Shown piece after piece: positions 8,610 to 17,042 of a stretch of 36,773 nt of DNA. The stretch is taken from NCBI GenBank assembly GCA_024680695.1, contig JAILBW010000228.1:1-36773 (forward strand), in the 5' to 3' direction. The notes under the pieces are model-generated. The model did not search any database and had not been told where the DNA came from. It saw nothing but the letters and a program-made list of their open reading frames with translations. This DNA comes from Bacteroidaceae bacterium (lineage in GTDB: Bacteria; Bacteroidota; Bacteroidia; Bacteroidales; Bacteroidaceae). Position 1 is the stretch's first letter. Every line of letters starts with the position of its first letter. The position numbers were made by a program, and so were the translations under genes.

Positions 8610-10841
8610 TCAGCGCATCACTTTGCGTGAGTGTCCGCCTTGGCGCAGAATGTAAATGCCGCGAGGGAGTATGTCCAGTCGGTAGCCGATGAGGCGGCCG
8701 TCGGTCGTATATACTCTTGTGTGCGGCTCACCGTCTTGTGTGTTAGCGTCCGTCAGTTCTTCCACATCCATGAGTTTCTCGTCGAAGATGCTCTCCCAGT
8801 TGCTGCGGCCGATAATCTTCAGGTAGGGCTGGAACACTTCGTCCTCGTTGTCCGTCTCGGCTGCCTGCCAAACGTACCATGCGGGTTTGCATCCGTTGGG
8901 TTCCGTCTCGTCGTCGATATAACGACGCAGTCCGATGCGCAGTCCGTATTCGGCGCGGTTGTCCTGCCAGTTGTGCCATTGTATGCCGTCGATGCCTGTG
9001 AGTCGCGCAGTCTTCTTCCACGCCCAGCATGCACCTGCTGCCTGATAGGCGAGCTGCGTATCGCTGTAGTCAGGACTGTTCGTCCCGTTCTCGCTGAGGA
9101 AGATGAGCCTCTTCTCGCGTCCCTGATAGAAGTTGTCGGCGTCGCGGGCCCACGCATCGATGACCTCGAGGTTCTTGAATGTGCAGAACTGGCTGTTCAT
9201 GTCGTAAGTGCTCTGTGTGTCGTTGACCCAGAAGCGTGGCTTCGTGAGGTCCTGCGGATAGGGATGGTAGGCAACGCCCCAGGGGAAGTCGCCCTCGGTG
9301 CGCGAATATTGCTTGGTGATTTCGAGCATGTTCTTCGTGTTATATCCCGCCCCGTCGCTGCTGCTGTTGGTCCAGCTGTGGGTGTACGATCCCATCACCC
9401 AGGTGTGCTGGTCGTACTGGCGGGCGATGGTGGAAACGAGGCGCATGGACTTGTAGTAGGCATCCATGTAGTTGTGGACGGGTTGGTCGCCCATATTGGT
9501 CCATTCCTTGCCATAGTCCACCTCGTTGTGCAGAATCCAATGGTTGATGCGTCCGTATTGTGTGCCGCTGTAACGCAATGCCATGTACTGAATCACTGCG
9601 GCATAGGCGCATACACTCTCGATTGTGGTCATGTTGGCCATACTGTAGTTGCCGCCGTCGCATTCGGGGTGTATCATGATTTTCTTCATCACAGCCGGAC
9701 ATGCATTCGGCGAGATGAGCAGGATGACGCTTGTGACGATGCCGCGTCTGGTGCATTCGCGCAGGGTGGCATCGAGGGAGTTCACCTGTCCGGCATCGAG
9801 GTAATACGTTTTGCCAGCGTAGGTGTAGGTGATGCTCGAACTGAAGGAAGTGGACGAGGTGCTGATCATTGCCGTAAGCAGTACGTTTATCGTGACGCTC
9901 TTTATGCCCAAGGCGTCGATGTCGCCGACATTCGGTCCCAGCCAGAAGCCTCCAAGTCCCTTCTTGCCCTTGAGCGGCATCTCGGTTGCCTGACGCAAGG
10001 CCGGTATCTCGTCCACATTGCGTGCATGGCAGGCAAGTACGGGACTGCCGCTCGAACGATCGATGATGGCCCACTTGGACAATAGGCGGTCGAAGCGGAA
10101 ATTGCTGCGCAGTGCGGTACGACTGACGGTGATGCTGAAGTCGGCCTCCTCGATTGGCTGTTCGAAGAGGAACTCGGTGAGTTCCGTGACATCCTGATAG
10201 GGTGCCACCTCGACGAGCGAGTATTGCCCGTTGCCGCGAGCGTGGCCGTTTATGGTAATCTGTGTCTTCGTCGCGCTCACCAGTTCGATGCCGCATTCGT
10301 TGCCGTCGGTCGTGGACAGGTATTTCTCAAGGTTCTTCGAGAGATTCCTCTTGTATTTCTCGGCCGGGTCATCCTTCGCGTTGATGGAGATGTTGCGTAT
10401 CTGGATGTTGTAGCCGCTGTTGAAGCCAAAGTCGAAGCGCAGTTGCTGGCCCTTGCTTCCCCAATTGAAACTGCTTCTGGGAATGCTGAGGTTGATGTCC
10501 ATCTCGCGCCATTCGTTGCCGGTGGATGTCAGGTTGCCCACTATTCTGGAGCGTTGCTCGGACCATGTATTGCCGAAGTAGAGTTGGAAGTTCGCGATGG
10601 TGCGGCTGCACTTGTATTCAAAGATGAGGTGCGTCTCGTCTTCCGTGAGCGAGCGGGACAGCGCGCTGGTGTACATATACGGATCGCCGCCTGTGGTGGT
10701 GATGTCGTAAGTGCCGGTGTTTCCATCGTAGGTGTAGTTCACATGGTTCTTGTTTGAGTTGAGCAATGTGAGATATACGCCGGCGTGTGCCGGAATCCAT
10801 GTGCCGACGAGGGCGAGCAATATGGCGCAGAGGTGTTTCAT
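8610..10841 (-). CDS. Secreted DUF5722 glycoside-hydrolase-like protein
   Basis: This 743-residue protein starts with a Sec signal peptide ('MKHLCAILLALVGTWIPAHA'). Residues about 22-155 look like a beta-sandwich carbohydrate-binding module. The body from about 170 to 690 matches DUF5722, a TIM-barrel family related to clan GH-A glycosidases. 'HNEVD' near residue 436 and 'LSENGT' near 582 supply the two Glu expected as acid/base and nucleophile. The last ~30 residues ('VYTTDGRLIGYRLDILPRGIYILRQGG') are a Bacteroidetes C-terminal sorting-type tag, so the protein is probably exported to the surface. It should act on a polysaccharide, but the substrate cannot be read. The gene appears monocistronic and no clear promoter box was found upstream. 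Confidence 0.8.
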   Translation of the reverse strand: MKHLCAILLALVGTWIPAHAGVYLTLLNSNKNHVNYTYDGNTGTYDITTTGGDPYMYTSALSRSLTEDETHLIFEYKCSRTIANFQLYFGNTWSEQRSRIVGNLTSTGNEWREMDINLSIPRSSFNWGSKGQQLRFDFGFNSGYNIQIRNISINAKDDPAEKYKRNLSKNLEKYLSTTDGNECGIELVSATKTQITINGHARGNGQYSLVEVAPYQDVTELTEFLFEQPIEEADFSITVSRTALRSNFRFDRLLSKWAIIDRSSGSPVLACHARNVDEIPALRQATEMPLKGKKGLGGFWLGPNVGDIDALGIKSVTINVLLTAMISTSSTSFSSSITYTYAGKTYYLDAGQVNSLDATLRECTRRGIVTSVILLISPNACPAVMKKIMIHPECDGGNYSMANMTTIESVCAYAAVIQYMALRYSGTQYGRINHWILHNEVDYGKEWTNMGDQPVHNYMDAYYKSMRLVSTIARQYDQHTWVMGSYTHSWTNSSSDGAGYNTKNMLEITKQYSRTEGDFPWGVAYHPYPQDLTKPRFWVNDTQSTYDMNSQFCTFKNLEVIDAWARDADNFYQGREKRLIFLSENGTNSPDYSDTQLAYQAAGACWAWKKTARLTGIDGIQWHNWQDNRAEYGLRIGLRRYIDDETEPNGCKPAWYVWQAAETDNEDEVFQPYLKIIGRSNWESIFDEKLMDVEELTDANTQDGEPHTRVYTTDGRLIGYRLDILPRGIYILRQGGHSRKVMR

Positions 10842-10874
10842 TTGTTAGATGGTTGCTTTTGGTGGTAGGTTTTA

Positions 10875-11051
10875 GGCGTGTTCTAATAATTATCAAATCC
10901 AGTGGGCATTATCTTCGTCTATGCTTGTCTCTTTTTGGCATATCTGACTCCAATTCCTTGAACCGTAGCTCGCTACGCTTCTTCGGCCTTGAAGCCACAT
11001 TTGCTCAAAAATTGCCGAATCATAGTTCAAAGCTAATTTTTAGAACCCACC
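10875..11051. repeat. MITE-like element with 18-bp imperfect terminal inverted repeats
   Basis: The 314-bp gap between the DUF5722 gene and the phosphatase gene holds a 177-bp element. GGCGTGTTCTAATAATTA at 10875-10892 is matched as reverse complement (15 of 18) by TAATTTTTAGAACCCACC at 11034-11051. The interior has no convincing ORF and contains short self-complementary stretches such as GTAGCTCGCTAC. This is the architecture of a non-autonomous inverted-repeat element. Confidence 0.5.
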
Positions 11052-11120
11052 TTAATGCTTTTAGAATGCAAAAATATGAAAAAATGTGTTACAGCGCATC
11101 GTGCTCCCTGCTTTTTTTTG

Positions 11121-11128
11121 TATTTTTG
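11121..11128 (+). promoter_or_regulatory. Bacteroidetes -7 box for the phosphatase gene
   Basis: TATTTTTG matches the TAnnTTTG -7 consensus of the Bacteroidetes primary sigma factor and lies 27 nt before the ATG at 11156. No good -33 TTG was found at the right distance. Confidence 0.4.
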
Positions 11129-11155
11129 CATTCGAAAAGCATTCTGAACAAGCGT

Positions 11156-12439
11156 ATGAAACGATATTCAGTCCTATGTTTCTGCCTGCTGCTTGCCATT
11201 GCAAGGGGCGGTGCTCAGTTGAAGCGCTCCGAGGCGTTTCATTCCAAGTATGAGTTGGCCGAGGTGGTCGTACTCAGTCGTCACAACATCCGTTCGCCCC
11301 TCTCGGGCAACGGGTCGGCGCTCTCTCGCATTACGCCTCACGAGTGGTTCCCCTGGTCGTCGGCACCCAGCGAACTTTCGCTGCGCGGAGGTGTCCTGGA
11401 GACGATGATGGGACAGTACTTCCGCAAGTGGCTTGTGGGCGAAGGACTCATCGCCGAGCATGAGCAGGCAAGCCGTGACCTGCGCTTCTATGCCAATTCG
11501 ATGCAGCGCACAATAGCCACTGCCCAGTACTTCTCGAGCGGCATGCTCCCCGTGGCCAATGTGCCGGTGGAGCACCATTGCGCCATAGGCACGATGGATC
11601 CAGTCTTCAATCCGCAGTTCACCTTCGTGAGCGAAGCCTTTCGTCGGCAGGCTGGCCGCGAGATTGCTCAGATGGGGGGCGAACAGGGCATGGCAGGCTT
11701 GGGCGCGCGCATGCGCGATAATTATAAGGTACTGGAGCAGATGCTCGACCTGCGTAAGTCGGTCGCCTGCCGTGAGGGTGATACTTGTGCCTTTCGGCTC
11801 GACGATACCGAGGTGCACATCGAAATGGGGAAGGAACCATATATGCGCGGTGCCCTGCGTCTGGCCAATCAGGCTTCCGATGCGCTTATCCTGCAGTACT
11901 ACGAAGAAACGGATGCGCGCAAGGCTGCTTTCGGGCATAAGCTGAAGCAGCGCGATTGGGAACTAATTGCCGAAGTGAAGGACTGGTATGGCGATGTACT
12001 TTTCACAGCACCTTGCGTGGCGGTGAATGTGGCGCATCCATTGCTCGTTTGCATGAACGACGAGCTCTCCGTGCCTCACCGCCGGTTCACCTTCCTCTGC
12101 GGACACGATTCGAACATCGCTTCTGTTCTGGCTGCCCTCGAGGCTGAGGAGTACGTCCTGCCTCAAAGCATCGAGAAAAAGACGCCCATCGGTTCTAAAC
12201 TGGTCATAGAAAAATGGCGGGATGCACAGGGACGCGAGTATGCGGCTCTCAACCTCGTTTATCAGAGTACAGACCAGCTGCGCCGGCTGCAGATGATGGA
12301 CTTGGAGAATGCGCCAGCCATCTTTCCCATCCGACTGAAAGGGCTCACTGCGAATGCCGATGGACTCTACTCGCTCACCGACCTGCAGCAGCGCTTTGCC
12401 AAAGCCATCACGGCATATAGTTATCTTCCCAAAGACTGA
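11156..12439 (+). CDS. Secreted histidine-type phosphatase
   Basis: I place the start at ATG 11156, not at the ORF-track start 10787. The first residues from there ('MKRYSVLCFCLLLAIARGGAQ') form a signal peptide, and a -7 box lies just upstream. The 427-residue product is a clade-2 histidine phosphatase. 'SRHNIRSPL' near residue 40 is the phosphohistidine loop, here with Asn where RHGxRxP has Gly. 'CGHDSNIASVL' near residue 315 provides the HD catalytic pair. Family members hydrolyse phosphomonoesters such as glucose-1-phosphate or inositol phosphates in the periplasm; the exact substrate is unknown. The stop is 7 nt before the dehydrogenase start, so they form a two-gene operon. Confidence 0.85.
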   Translation: MKRYSVLCFCLLLAIARGGAQLKRSEAFHSKYELAEVVVLSRHNIRSPLSGNGSALSRITPHEWFPWSSAPSELSLRGGVLETMMGQYFRKWLVGEGLIAEHEQASRDLRFYANSMQRTIATAQYFSSGMLPVANVPVEHHCAIGTMDPVFNPQFTFVSEAFRRQAGREIAQMGGEQGMAGLGARMRDNYKVLEQMLDLRKSVACREGDTCAFRLDDTEVHIEMGKEPYMRGALRLANQASDALILQYYEETDARKAAFGHKLKQRDWELIAEVKDWYGDVLFTAPCVAVNVAHPLLVCMNDELSVPHRRFTFLCGHDSNIASVLAALEAEEYVLPQSIEKKTPIGSKLVIEKWRDAQGREYAALNLVYQSTDQLRRLQMMDLENAPAIFPIRLKGLTANADGLYSLTDLQQRFAKAITAYSYLPKD

Positions 12440-12446
12440 TACGACA

Positions 12447-13424
12447 ATGAAACTGGTTACACTGGACGGCTTTGCCGCAAATCCGGGTGACATCGACCTC
12501 GAAGCTTGGCGCGCACTTGCCGATGCCGAGGGATGCCCCCTCGTAATGGAAACTTACGACCGAACAGCACCAGACCAGGTGCTGCTTCGCGCTCGAGATG
12601 CAGAACTGGTGCTCACGAACAAGACGGTGCTCGATGCCGACACCATTGGGCAACTTCCCTGCCTGCGCTACATCGGTGTGCTGGCAACAGGATACAATGT
12701 GGTGGACACCGAGGCTGCTCATCGTCAAGGCATCGTTGTAACAAACATTCCCGCATATAGCACGATGTCGGTGGCACAGATGGTCTTCGCACACTTGCTC
12801 CACATCACCCATCGCGTCTCTGAGCACAGTCGGGCCGTACACGGCGGACGCTGGCAGTCTGCTTCCGACTTCTGTTTCTGGGACTACCCTCTCATTGAAC
12901 TTGCCGGGCAGACGATGGGCATCGTGGGGCTGGGCAACACTGGCTTGGCCACAGCGTGCATTGCACAGGCCATGGGAATGCATGTTGTGGCTTGGAGTAG
13001 CAAGAGTGGGGAAGTACTGGACACTCTCGGCATCGAGAAAGCCCAGAGTCTCGAACAACTGTTTCGCGAGGCCGATGTACTCAGTCTGCATTGTCCGCTC
13101 ACTGTCGAGACGCACCATCTTGTCCGTCGTGAGACACTGGCGTGGATGAAGCCAACGGCCATCCTCATCAACACTGGTCGTGGCCCGTTGGTCTGTGAGC
13201 AGGACTTGGCCGATGCGCTTCGAGAGGGGCGCCTCTATGCAGCCGGCATCGATGTGCTCACCGAGGAGCCTCCCCGAAAGGGTTCACCCCTCATTGGTCT
13301 GGACAATTGCTTCATAACGCCCCACATCGCCTGGGCCACGCTTCAGGCTCGCCGACGCCTCTGGCAGGTGGCGCTGGCCAATGTGCAGAACTTCCTTGCC
13401 GGTACGCCAGAGAATCAGGTGTGA
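12447..13424 (+). CDS. D-isomer-specific 2-hydroxyacid dehydrogenase (glycerate dehydrogenase-like)
   Basis: ATG 12447 gives a 325-residue protein of normal family length; the ORF-track start at 12354 lies inside the upstream gene. The NAD-binding Rossmann motif is 'GIVGLGNTGLA' near residue 153. The catalytic block 'LINTGRGPLV' carries the substrate Arg, and a Glu and 'TPHIAWAT' His near residue 290 complete the Arg-Glu-His triad. The protein is cytosolic and interconverts a 2-keto acid and a D-2-hydroxy acid. The overall sequence is most like glycerate dehydrogenase / hydroxypyruvate reductase (HprA-like), but exact specificity cannot be fixed. It is co-transcribed with the upstream phosphatase. 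The 22-bp repeat array at 13479 lies between it and the convergent zeta operon. Confidence 0.85.
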   Translation: MKLVTLDGFAANPGDIDLEAWRALADAEGCPLVMETYDRTAPDQVLLRARDAELVLTNKTVLDADTIGQLPCLRYIGVLATGYNVVDTEAAHRQGIVVTNIPAYSTMSVAQMVFAHLLHITHRVSEHSRAVHGGRWQSASDFCFWDYPLIELAGQTMGIVGLGNTGLATACIAQAMGMHVVAWSSKSGEVLDTLGIEKAQSLEQLFREADVLSLHCPLTVETHHLVRRETLAWMKPTAILINTGRGPLVCEQDLADALREGRLYAAGIDVLTEEPPRKGSPLIGLDNCFITPHIAWATLQARRRLWQVALANVQNFLAGTPENQV

Positions 13425-13478
13425 AGGATAAATCTGCCAGTCCAGAATTAGCCGCTTTGCGGAGGTGCGCACTCTTCT

Positions 13479-13544
13479 AAGAGTGTGTTCCTGTTGGTCT
13501 AAGAGTGTATTCCAACTTGTCAAAGAGTGTGTTCCTGAGCCGAC
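13479..13544 (+). repeat. 22-bp-period array, class 2 core AAGAGTGTGTTCC (3 units)
   Basis: AAGAGTGT[G/A]TTCC starts at 13479, 13501 and 13523, an exact 22-bp period. About 13 bases of each unit are conserved and about 9 vary. It sits in the convergent gap between the dehydrogenase stop and the stop of the 70-residue protein. Read on the other strand the units contain CAGGA, also present in the class 1 arrays of this window. Confidence 0.75.
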
Positions 13545-13594
13545 AAAAGCAAACTCTTGTTGAAGGTGAGGAAGTCCCGGAATCGGAGGACATC

Positions 13595-13807
13595 CTATGG
13601 TCTTGTATTGGTGCGTAGAGGGTCGGACGTAGTGTTGGAGGGAATGTTGTTGCACTCGCATTCCGGCATCACCTCGCGTATCTCGCCGTCTTGAACGATA
13701 ACCAGCGATTGGCGGTTGAATCGTGCGCGTTCCCACAAGCGTTCTTGGGCTTGGCGTATTCCTTCGTCGATGCGTCGTTGCATCTCGCGTATTTCCTTGT
13801 CTGTCAT
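13595..13807 (-). CDS. Small helical protein paired with the zeta-like kinase
   Basis: This 70-residue protein starts 'MTDKEIREMQRRIDEGI'; the longer ORF-track start at 14014 is an artefact inside the upstream gene. The first ~35 residues are charged and helical, followed by a short strand ('SLVIVQDGEIREVMP'). Its ATG overlaps the stop of the zeta-like gene by four bases (ATGA), a strong sign of translational coupling. No known family is assigned. The tight coupling suggests it is the partner, perhaps antitoxin, of the kinase; that is inference, because known epsilon antitoxins lie upstream of zeta and have a different fold. Confidence 0.65.
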   Translation of the reverse strand: MTDKEIREMQRRIDEGIRQAQERLWERARFNRQSLVIVQDGEIREVMPECECNNIPSNTTSDPLRTNTRP

Positions 13808-14415
13808 GCCTGCTCGCCCTCCTCCGGCTCGGTGTGGTATTGAGTGCGCAAAGCCTCGAAACGTTCGGGTTCGAGCACGGTGATTTTCTTTCCCTTGCTG
13901 CCAAAGGCCAGTTTCACTGCCGGGCATCCGCTGTTGTCGTAAAGTGCCCAGTAATCGACCACTGGTATGTAGAGGTCGAAGAGGTTGCGGAGTCCTGCTT
14001 CGAAGCGACGGCAAATCACATCGGCCGGGATGTTGTGTCCGCCCATGCTGACGCGTTTCTCGACGCGACGCAGTGCCTGCTCGGGGCTGCTCAGGGAGAA
14101 GAAGAGCAGCGTGACGAAGTAGCCGCGGCGCTGTGCTTGCTGGATGAGCTTTACGTAGGAGCGCGTAGCTAGTGTGGTCTCGAAGGCGAATGTATCGCCT
14201 TCCTTGAGCAGGTGGATGATGCGGTCAATCATGAGTCGGCCAGCCTGGAGCGCCACTCCTTCGGGGTTGAAGGGCGAGAGTCCGGCGGCTATTTCGTCGG
14301 CATTGACAAATTCGCGGCATCCGAGTTGCTCGGGCAACACGGTGAACGAGGCTGTAGTCTTGCCTGCGCCGTTGCAGCCGGCGATGATATATAGGTTCAT
14401 CTTCTTCTGTTCCAT
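13804..14415 (-). CDS. Zeta toxin-like P-loop kinase
   Basis: This 203-residue AAA_33/zeta-type protein has Walker A 'GCNGAGKTT' near residue 14. 'FVNADEIAAGL' follows, the zeta-family motif in which Asp contacts substrate. 'FAFETTLATRSY' near 75 and an Arg-rich lid ('ALRRVEKRVSMGGHNIP') near 115 complete the usual pattern. Zeta toxins phosphorylate UDP-N-acetylglucosamine, but many chromosomal relatives are uncharacterised, so the substrate is open. The true start may be the internal Met at 14400 ('MNLYIIAG'), which has a purine-rich AGAAGAAG just before it. The gene begins about 40 nt after trmD and overlaps the downstream small gene by four bases, so it sits at the end of the pyr-trmD operon. 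Confidence 0.75.
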   Translation of the reverse strand: MEQKKMNLYIIAGCNGAGKTTASFTVLPEQLGCREFVNADEIAAGLSPFNPEGVALQAGRLMIDRIIHLLKEGDTFAFETTLATRSYVKLIQQAQRRGYFVTLLFFSLSSPEQALRRVEKRVSMGGHNIPADVICRRFEAGLRNLFDLYIPVVDYWALYDNSGCPAVKLAFGSKGKKITVLEPERFEALRTQYHTEPEEGEQA

Positions 14416-14455
14416 GATTTATGGTCAAGAGTTCAAATGTTCAATTTCCAATCGG

Positions 14456-15145
14456 TCAATGGCTTGCGGAGTTTTCCAGCAGATCGGGCCGGAGGCGGCG
14501 GGTGCGCTCCATGCTCTGTGCCAGTTCCCATTCTTTGATTTTTGCATCATGGCCTGAAAGCAGCACCTCGGGAACACGCCAGCCCTTGTATTCGGCTGGG
14601 CGCGTATAGACGGGTGCGGCAAGCAGTCCGTCCTGGAACGAATCGGAGAGGGCACTCTGCTCGTCGCCGATGGCGCCCGGAATGAGGCGCACGATGGCAT
14701 CTGTCATCACGGCGGCAGCCAGTTCGCCACCCGTGAGTACATAGTCGCCGATGGATACCTCCTTCGTAATCAGATGTTCGCGGATGCGATAGTCGATGCC
14801 CTTGTAGTGGCCGCACAGGATGATGAGGTTCTCGGCCAGCGAGAGCGTATTGGCCATCGGCTGGCAGAACTGCTCGCCGTCGGGCGACGTGAAGATTACT
14901 TCGTCGTACTGACGTTCGGAGAGCAACTTGCTGATGCATCGGTCGATGGGCTCGCATTGCATCACCATCCCCGCAAAGCCGCCGAAGGGGTAGTCATCGA
15001 CGCGCCGCCAGCGGTTGGTGCTGTAGTCGCGCAGGTTGTGGACATGGATTTCCACCAGTCCCTTCTTCTGGGCGCGCCCGACGATGGACTCTTGGGTGAA
15101 ATTCTCCAGCAGTTCGGGCAACACTGTGATGATGTCTATTCGCAT
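14456..15145 (-). CDS. trmD: tRNA (guanine-37-N1)-methyltransferase
   Basis: This 229-residue protein methylates G37 of tRNAs next to the anticodon using SAM. The SPOUT knot is plain: '[10 protein letters not shown]' near residue 110 and '[14 protein letters not shown]' near 132 are the SAM-binding loops. '[24 protein letters not shown]' near 180 is the conserved C-terminal signature. The N-terminus '[13 protein letters not shown]' is normal. Its start overlaps the end of pyrD by 10 bases on the same strand. This places an essential translation enzyme inside a pyrimidine operon, with a zeta-like kinase after it. The C-terminus is slightly short but complete in all motifs. Confidence 0.95.
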   Translation of the reverse strand: MRIDIITVLPELLENFTQESIVGRAQKKGLVEIHVHNLRDYSTNRWRRVDDYPFGGFAGMVMQCEPIDRCISKLLSERQYDEVIFTSPDGEQFCQPMANTLSLAENLIILCGHYKGIDYRIREHLITKEVSIGDYVLTGGELAAAVMTDAIVRLIPGAIGDEQSALSDSFQDGLLAAPVYTRPAEYKGWRVPEVLLSGHDAKIKEWELAQSMERTRRLRPDLLENSASH

Positions 15146-16044
15146 AGTCCTATTATCTCTTTCACGCTTGTGAATCCGTGTCGTTCCAGATAGTCGTTGA
15201 TGCCCTGTATCACCTTGATTGTCACGGCAGGGTCAAGGAAGTTTGCTGTGCCGATCTCCACGGCACTTGCGCCGGCCAGCAGGAATTCCACCGCGTCTGT
15301 GGCCGAGACGATGCCGCCCAGACCGATGACGGGGATGCCAACGGCATGAGCCACTTGCCACACCATGCGCAGAGCCACTGGTTTCACCGCCGGACCGCTC
15401 AGGCCACCAGTGCCGATGCTGAGCAGCCGGCAGCGCTTCTCGGCGTCGATGGCCATTCCCATCAGCGTATTGATAAGGCTTACGGCATCGGCTCCTTCGT
15501 CCTCGACCGCCTTGGCTATTGCCACGATGTCCGTCACGTTGGGGCTCAGCTTCACGATGAGCGTCTTCCCGTATGCTTTCCTCACTGCGCGCACCACACT
15601 TTGGGCACCCTCGACGGTCGTGCCGAAGGCCATGCCGCCATGCTTCACGTTGGGGCACGAAATGTTCAGTTCGATGGCTGGGATGGCTTCGAGCTCACCG
15701 ATGCGTGCGGCGCATTCTGCATAGTCCTCGGGGGCGTTGCCCGAGACGTTTACGATGAAGTTTGTCGGGATGTCGCGCAGTTGAGGGTAGATGTGTTGGC
15801 AGAAATAATCGACCCCGCGGTTCTGCAGGCCTACGCAGTTCAGCATCCCGCCCTCTGTCTCGGCCATGCGGGGATAGGGGTTGCCCTGCCGCGGATGCAG
15901 CGTGGTGCCCTTGACGATGATGCCGCCCAGTTGTTCCAGTGGGACGAAGTCCTCATACTCCGTTCCGTAGCCGAAGGTGCCGCTGGCCGTCATGACCGGA
16001 TTCCTCAGCCGAAGCCCTGCGATGTCTGTGGTCAGATTTGCCAT
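15136..16044 (-). CDS. pyrD: Dihydroorotate dehydrogenase B, catalytic subunit
   Basis: This 302-residue FMN-dependent TIM-barrel enzyme oxidises dihydroorotate to orotate in de novo pyrimidine synthesis. Class 1B features are visible: '[10 protein letters not shown]' near residue 18, '[16 protein letters not shown]', '[11 protein letters not shown]' near 70, and '[13 protein letters not shown]' near 125 with the active-site Cys. '[19 protein letters not shown]' near 240 forms the FMN phosphate site. Class 1B enzymes need an electron-transfer partner, and that partner, pyrK, overlaps its start by 13 bases upstream. The 3' end overlaps trmD. Cytosolic, heterotetrameric with PyrK. Confidence 0.95.
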   Translation of the reverse strand: MANLTTDIAGLRLRNPVMTASGTFGYGTEYEDFVPLEQLGGIIVKGTTLHPRQGNPYPRMAETEGGMLNCVGLQNRGVDYFCQHIYPQLRDIPTNFIVNVSGNAPEDYAECAARIGELEAIPAIELNISCPNVKHGGMAFGTTVEGAQSVVRAVRKAYGKTLIVKLSPNVTDIVAIAKAVEDEGADAVSLINTLMGMAIDAEKRCRLLSIGTGGLSGPAVKPVALRMVWQVAHAVGIPVIGLGGIVSATDAVEFLLAGASAVEIGTANFLDPAVTIKVIQGINDYLERHGFTSVKEIIGLCE

Positions 16045-16817
16045 TTTAGTTGTTCGATGTTAAAGACTGGGCCTTCGGTGCAGACGCAGACGTGGCCCTC
16101 GCTTGTGTCCTCCACGCAGCAGAGGCAGGCTCCGATGCCGCATGCCATCCGATTCTCGAGGCTCACCTCGCACCAGATGTTTCCGCTCTTGGCCCAGTGG
16201 GCTACGGCCACCATCATGGGCTTAGGTCCGCACACATAGACGCGGTCGAAGTGGGCTTCGTGCATTAGCGGATGCTGTGTGACGAAGCCGCGTTCGCCCA
16301 GCGAGCCGTCCTCGGTCGAAACGTGGAGGTCGCCGTAGTGGCGGAAGTGCTCCGTCTGCAGCAAGTCTTTTTCGCTGCGGGCTCCCAGAAGGAACGTGGG
16401 CCTCACACCTCGCTCGCTCAGCTGTTTGCCGAGCAGGAGCAGGGGAGCCACGCCGACGCCGCCTCCCACGAGCAGGACGCGCTCCGTCTGCCGCTCAGGC
16501 AGCGTGAAGCCGTTCCCCAGGGGCAGCACTGCGTTCAGCCGCTCGTGGCATTTCATCTGCGCCAAGCCCTTGGTGCCCTTGCCCACTATCTGAACCAGGA
16601 ACCACACTTCGTTCCGTTCGCGGTCCACATTGTGAATGCTGATGGGGCGGCGCAGGAAGGCATGCGGGCTGTTGTCCACACGCAACTGGGCAAACTGGCC
16701 CGCCTGCATCGGGGGCAGTGGGGCAGTAGGGTCGGTGGCCCGCAACAGCGCGCAACGCTCGTTCAGTTGCTCGACTGCCGTGAGAGTCAGGTCCAGAATG
16801 TATTTCCTGTGTGTCAT
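16032..16817 (-). CDS. pyrK: Dihydroorotate dehydrogenase B, electron-transfer subunit
   Basis: This 261-residue protein carries electrons from PyrD to NAD through FAD and a [2Fe-2S] cluster. '[12 protein letters not shown]' near residue 54 is the FAD-binding RPxS motif. '[17 protein letters not shown]' near 112 is the NAD-binding glycine loop. 'CGIGACLCC' near 226 together with a later Cys in 'HVCVCTEG' gives the cluster ligands typical of PyrK. It is the first gene of the run pyrK-pyrD-trmD-zeta-like-small protein, with overlaps or short gaps throughout, and a -7 box lies about 32 nt upstream of its ATG. Confidence 0.95.
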   Translation of the reverse strand: MTHRKYILDLTLTAVEQLNERCALLRATDPTAPLPPMQAGQFAQLRVDNSPHAFLRRPISIHNVDRERNEVWFLVQIVGKGTKGLAQMKCHERLNAVLPLGNGFTLPERQTERVLLVGGGVGVAPLLLLGKQLSERGVRPTFLLGARSEKDLLQTEHFRHYGDLHVSTEDGSLGERGFVTQHPLMHEAHFDRVYVCGPKPMMVAVAHWAKSGNIWCEVSLENRMACGIGACLCCVEDTSEGHVCVCTEGPVFNIEQLKWQI

Positions 16818-16848
16818 GTCAGACGTAGAGTGACTTTCTATTCGCGAG

Positions 16849-16856
16849 CAAAGTTA
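16849..16856 (-). promoter_or_regulatory. -7 box for the pyrK operon
   Basis: On the minus strand this reads TAACTTTG, matching TAnnTTTG, 31 nt upstream of the pyrK ATG. No strong -33 element was found. Confidence 0.5.
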
Positions 16857-16952
16857 CAACAATTCTGCGACATAACCTCGTTTTTTGGTAAGAATTAAGG
16901 TAGGGGCAGAAAATAGTACTGCGCTGAGTTTCGGTTGTTCTTGAATTGATTT

Positions 16953-17036
16953 GCAGCAAGCAGGAGGAGATGCGACAGCAAGCAGGAGGAGATGCGACAG
17001 CAAGCAGGAGACGATGCGACGGCAAGCATCGGCTGG
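16953..17036 (+). repeat. 22-bp-period array, class 1 (4 units)
   Basis: Units starting [A/G]GCAAGCA lie at 16955, 16977, 16999 and 17021, each exactly 22 bp apart. The first three share AGCAAGCAGGAG; the fourth is degenerate. The array ends a few bases from the stop of the minus-strand nucleotidyltransferase gene at 17043. Confidence 0.85.
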
Positions 17037-17042
17037 AACGAC

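Noticed and set aside
8631-10085. 484-residue plus-strand ORF
   Set aside because: Shadow of the DUF5722 gene in GC-rich DNA; it has no recognisable domain.
10787-11155. N-terminal extension of the phosphatase ORF
   Set aside because: It crosses the MITE-like element and a promoter box; the signal peptide begins at 11156.
16953-17036. The 22-bp arrays as CRISPR
   Set aside because: The period is too short, the conserved core is only about 8-12 bases, there are no separate spacers and no cas genes.
16953-17036. 22-bp repeats as plasmid iterons of a replication origin
   Set aside because: Iteron length fits, but there is no Rep gene or AT-rich melting region and the arrays recur at several chromosomal loci.
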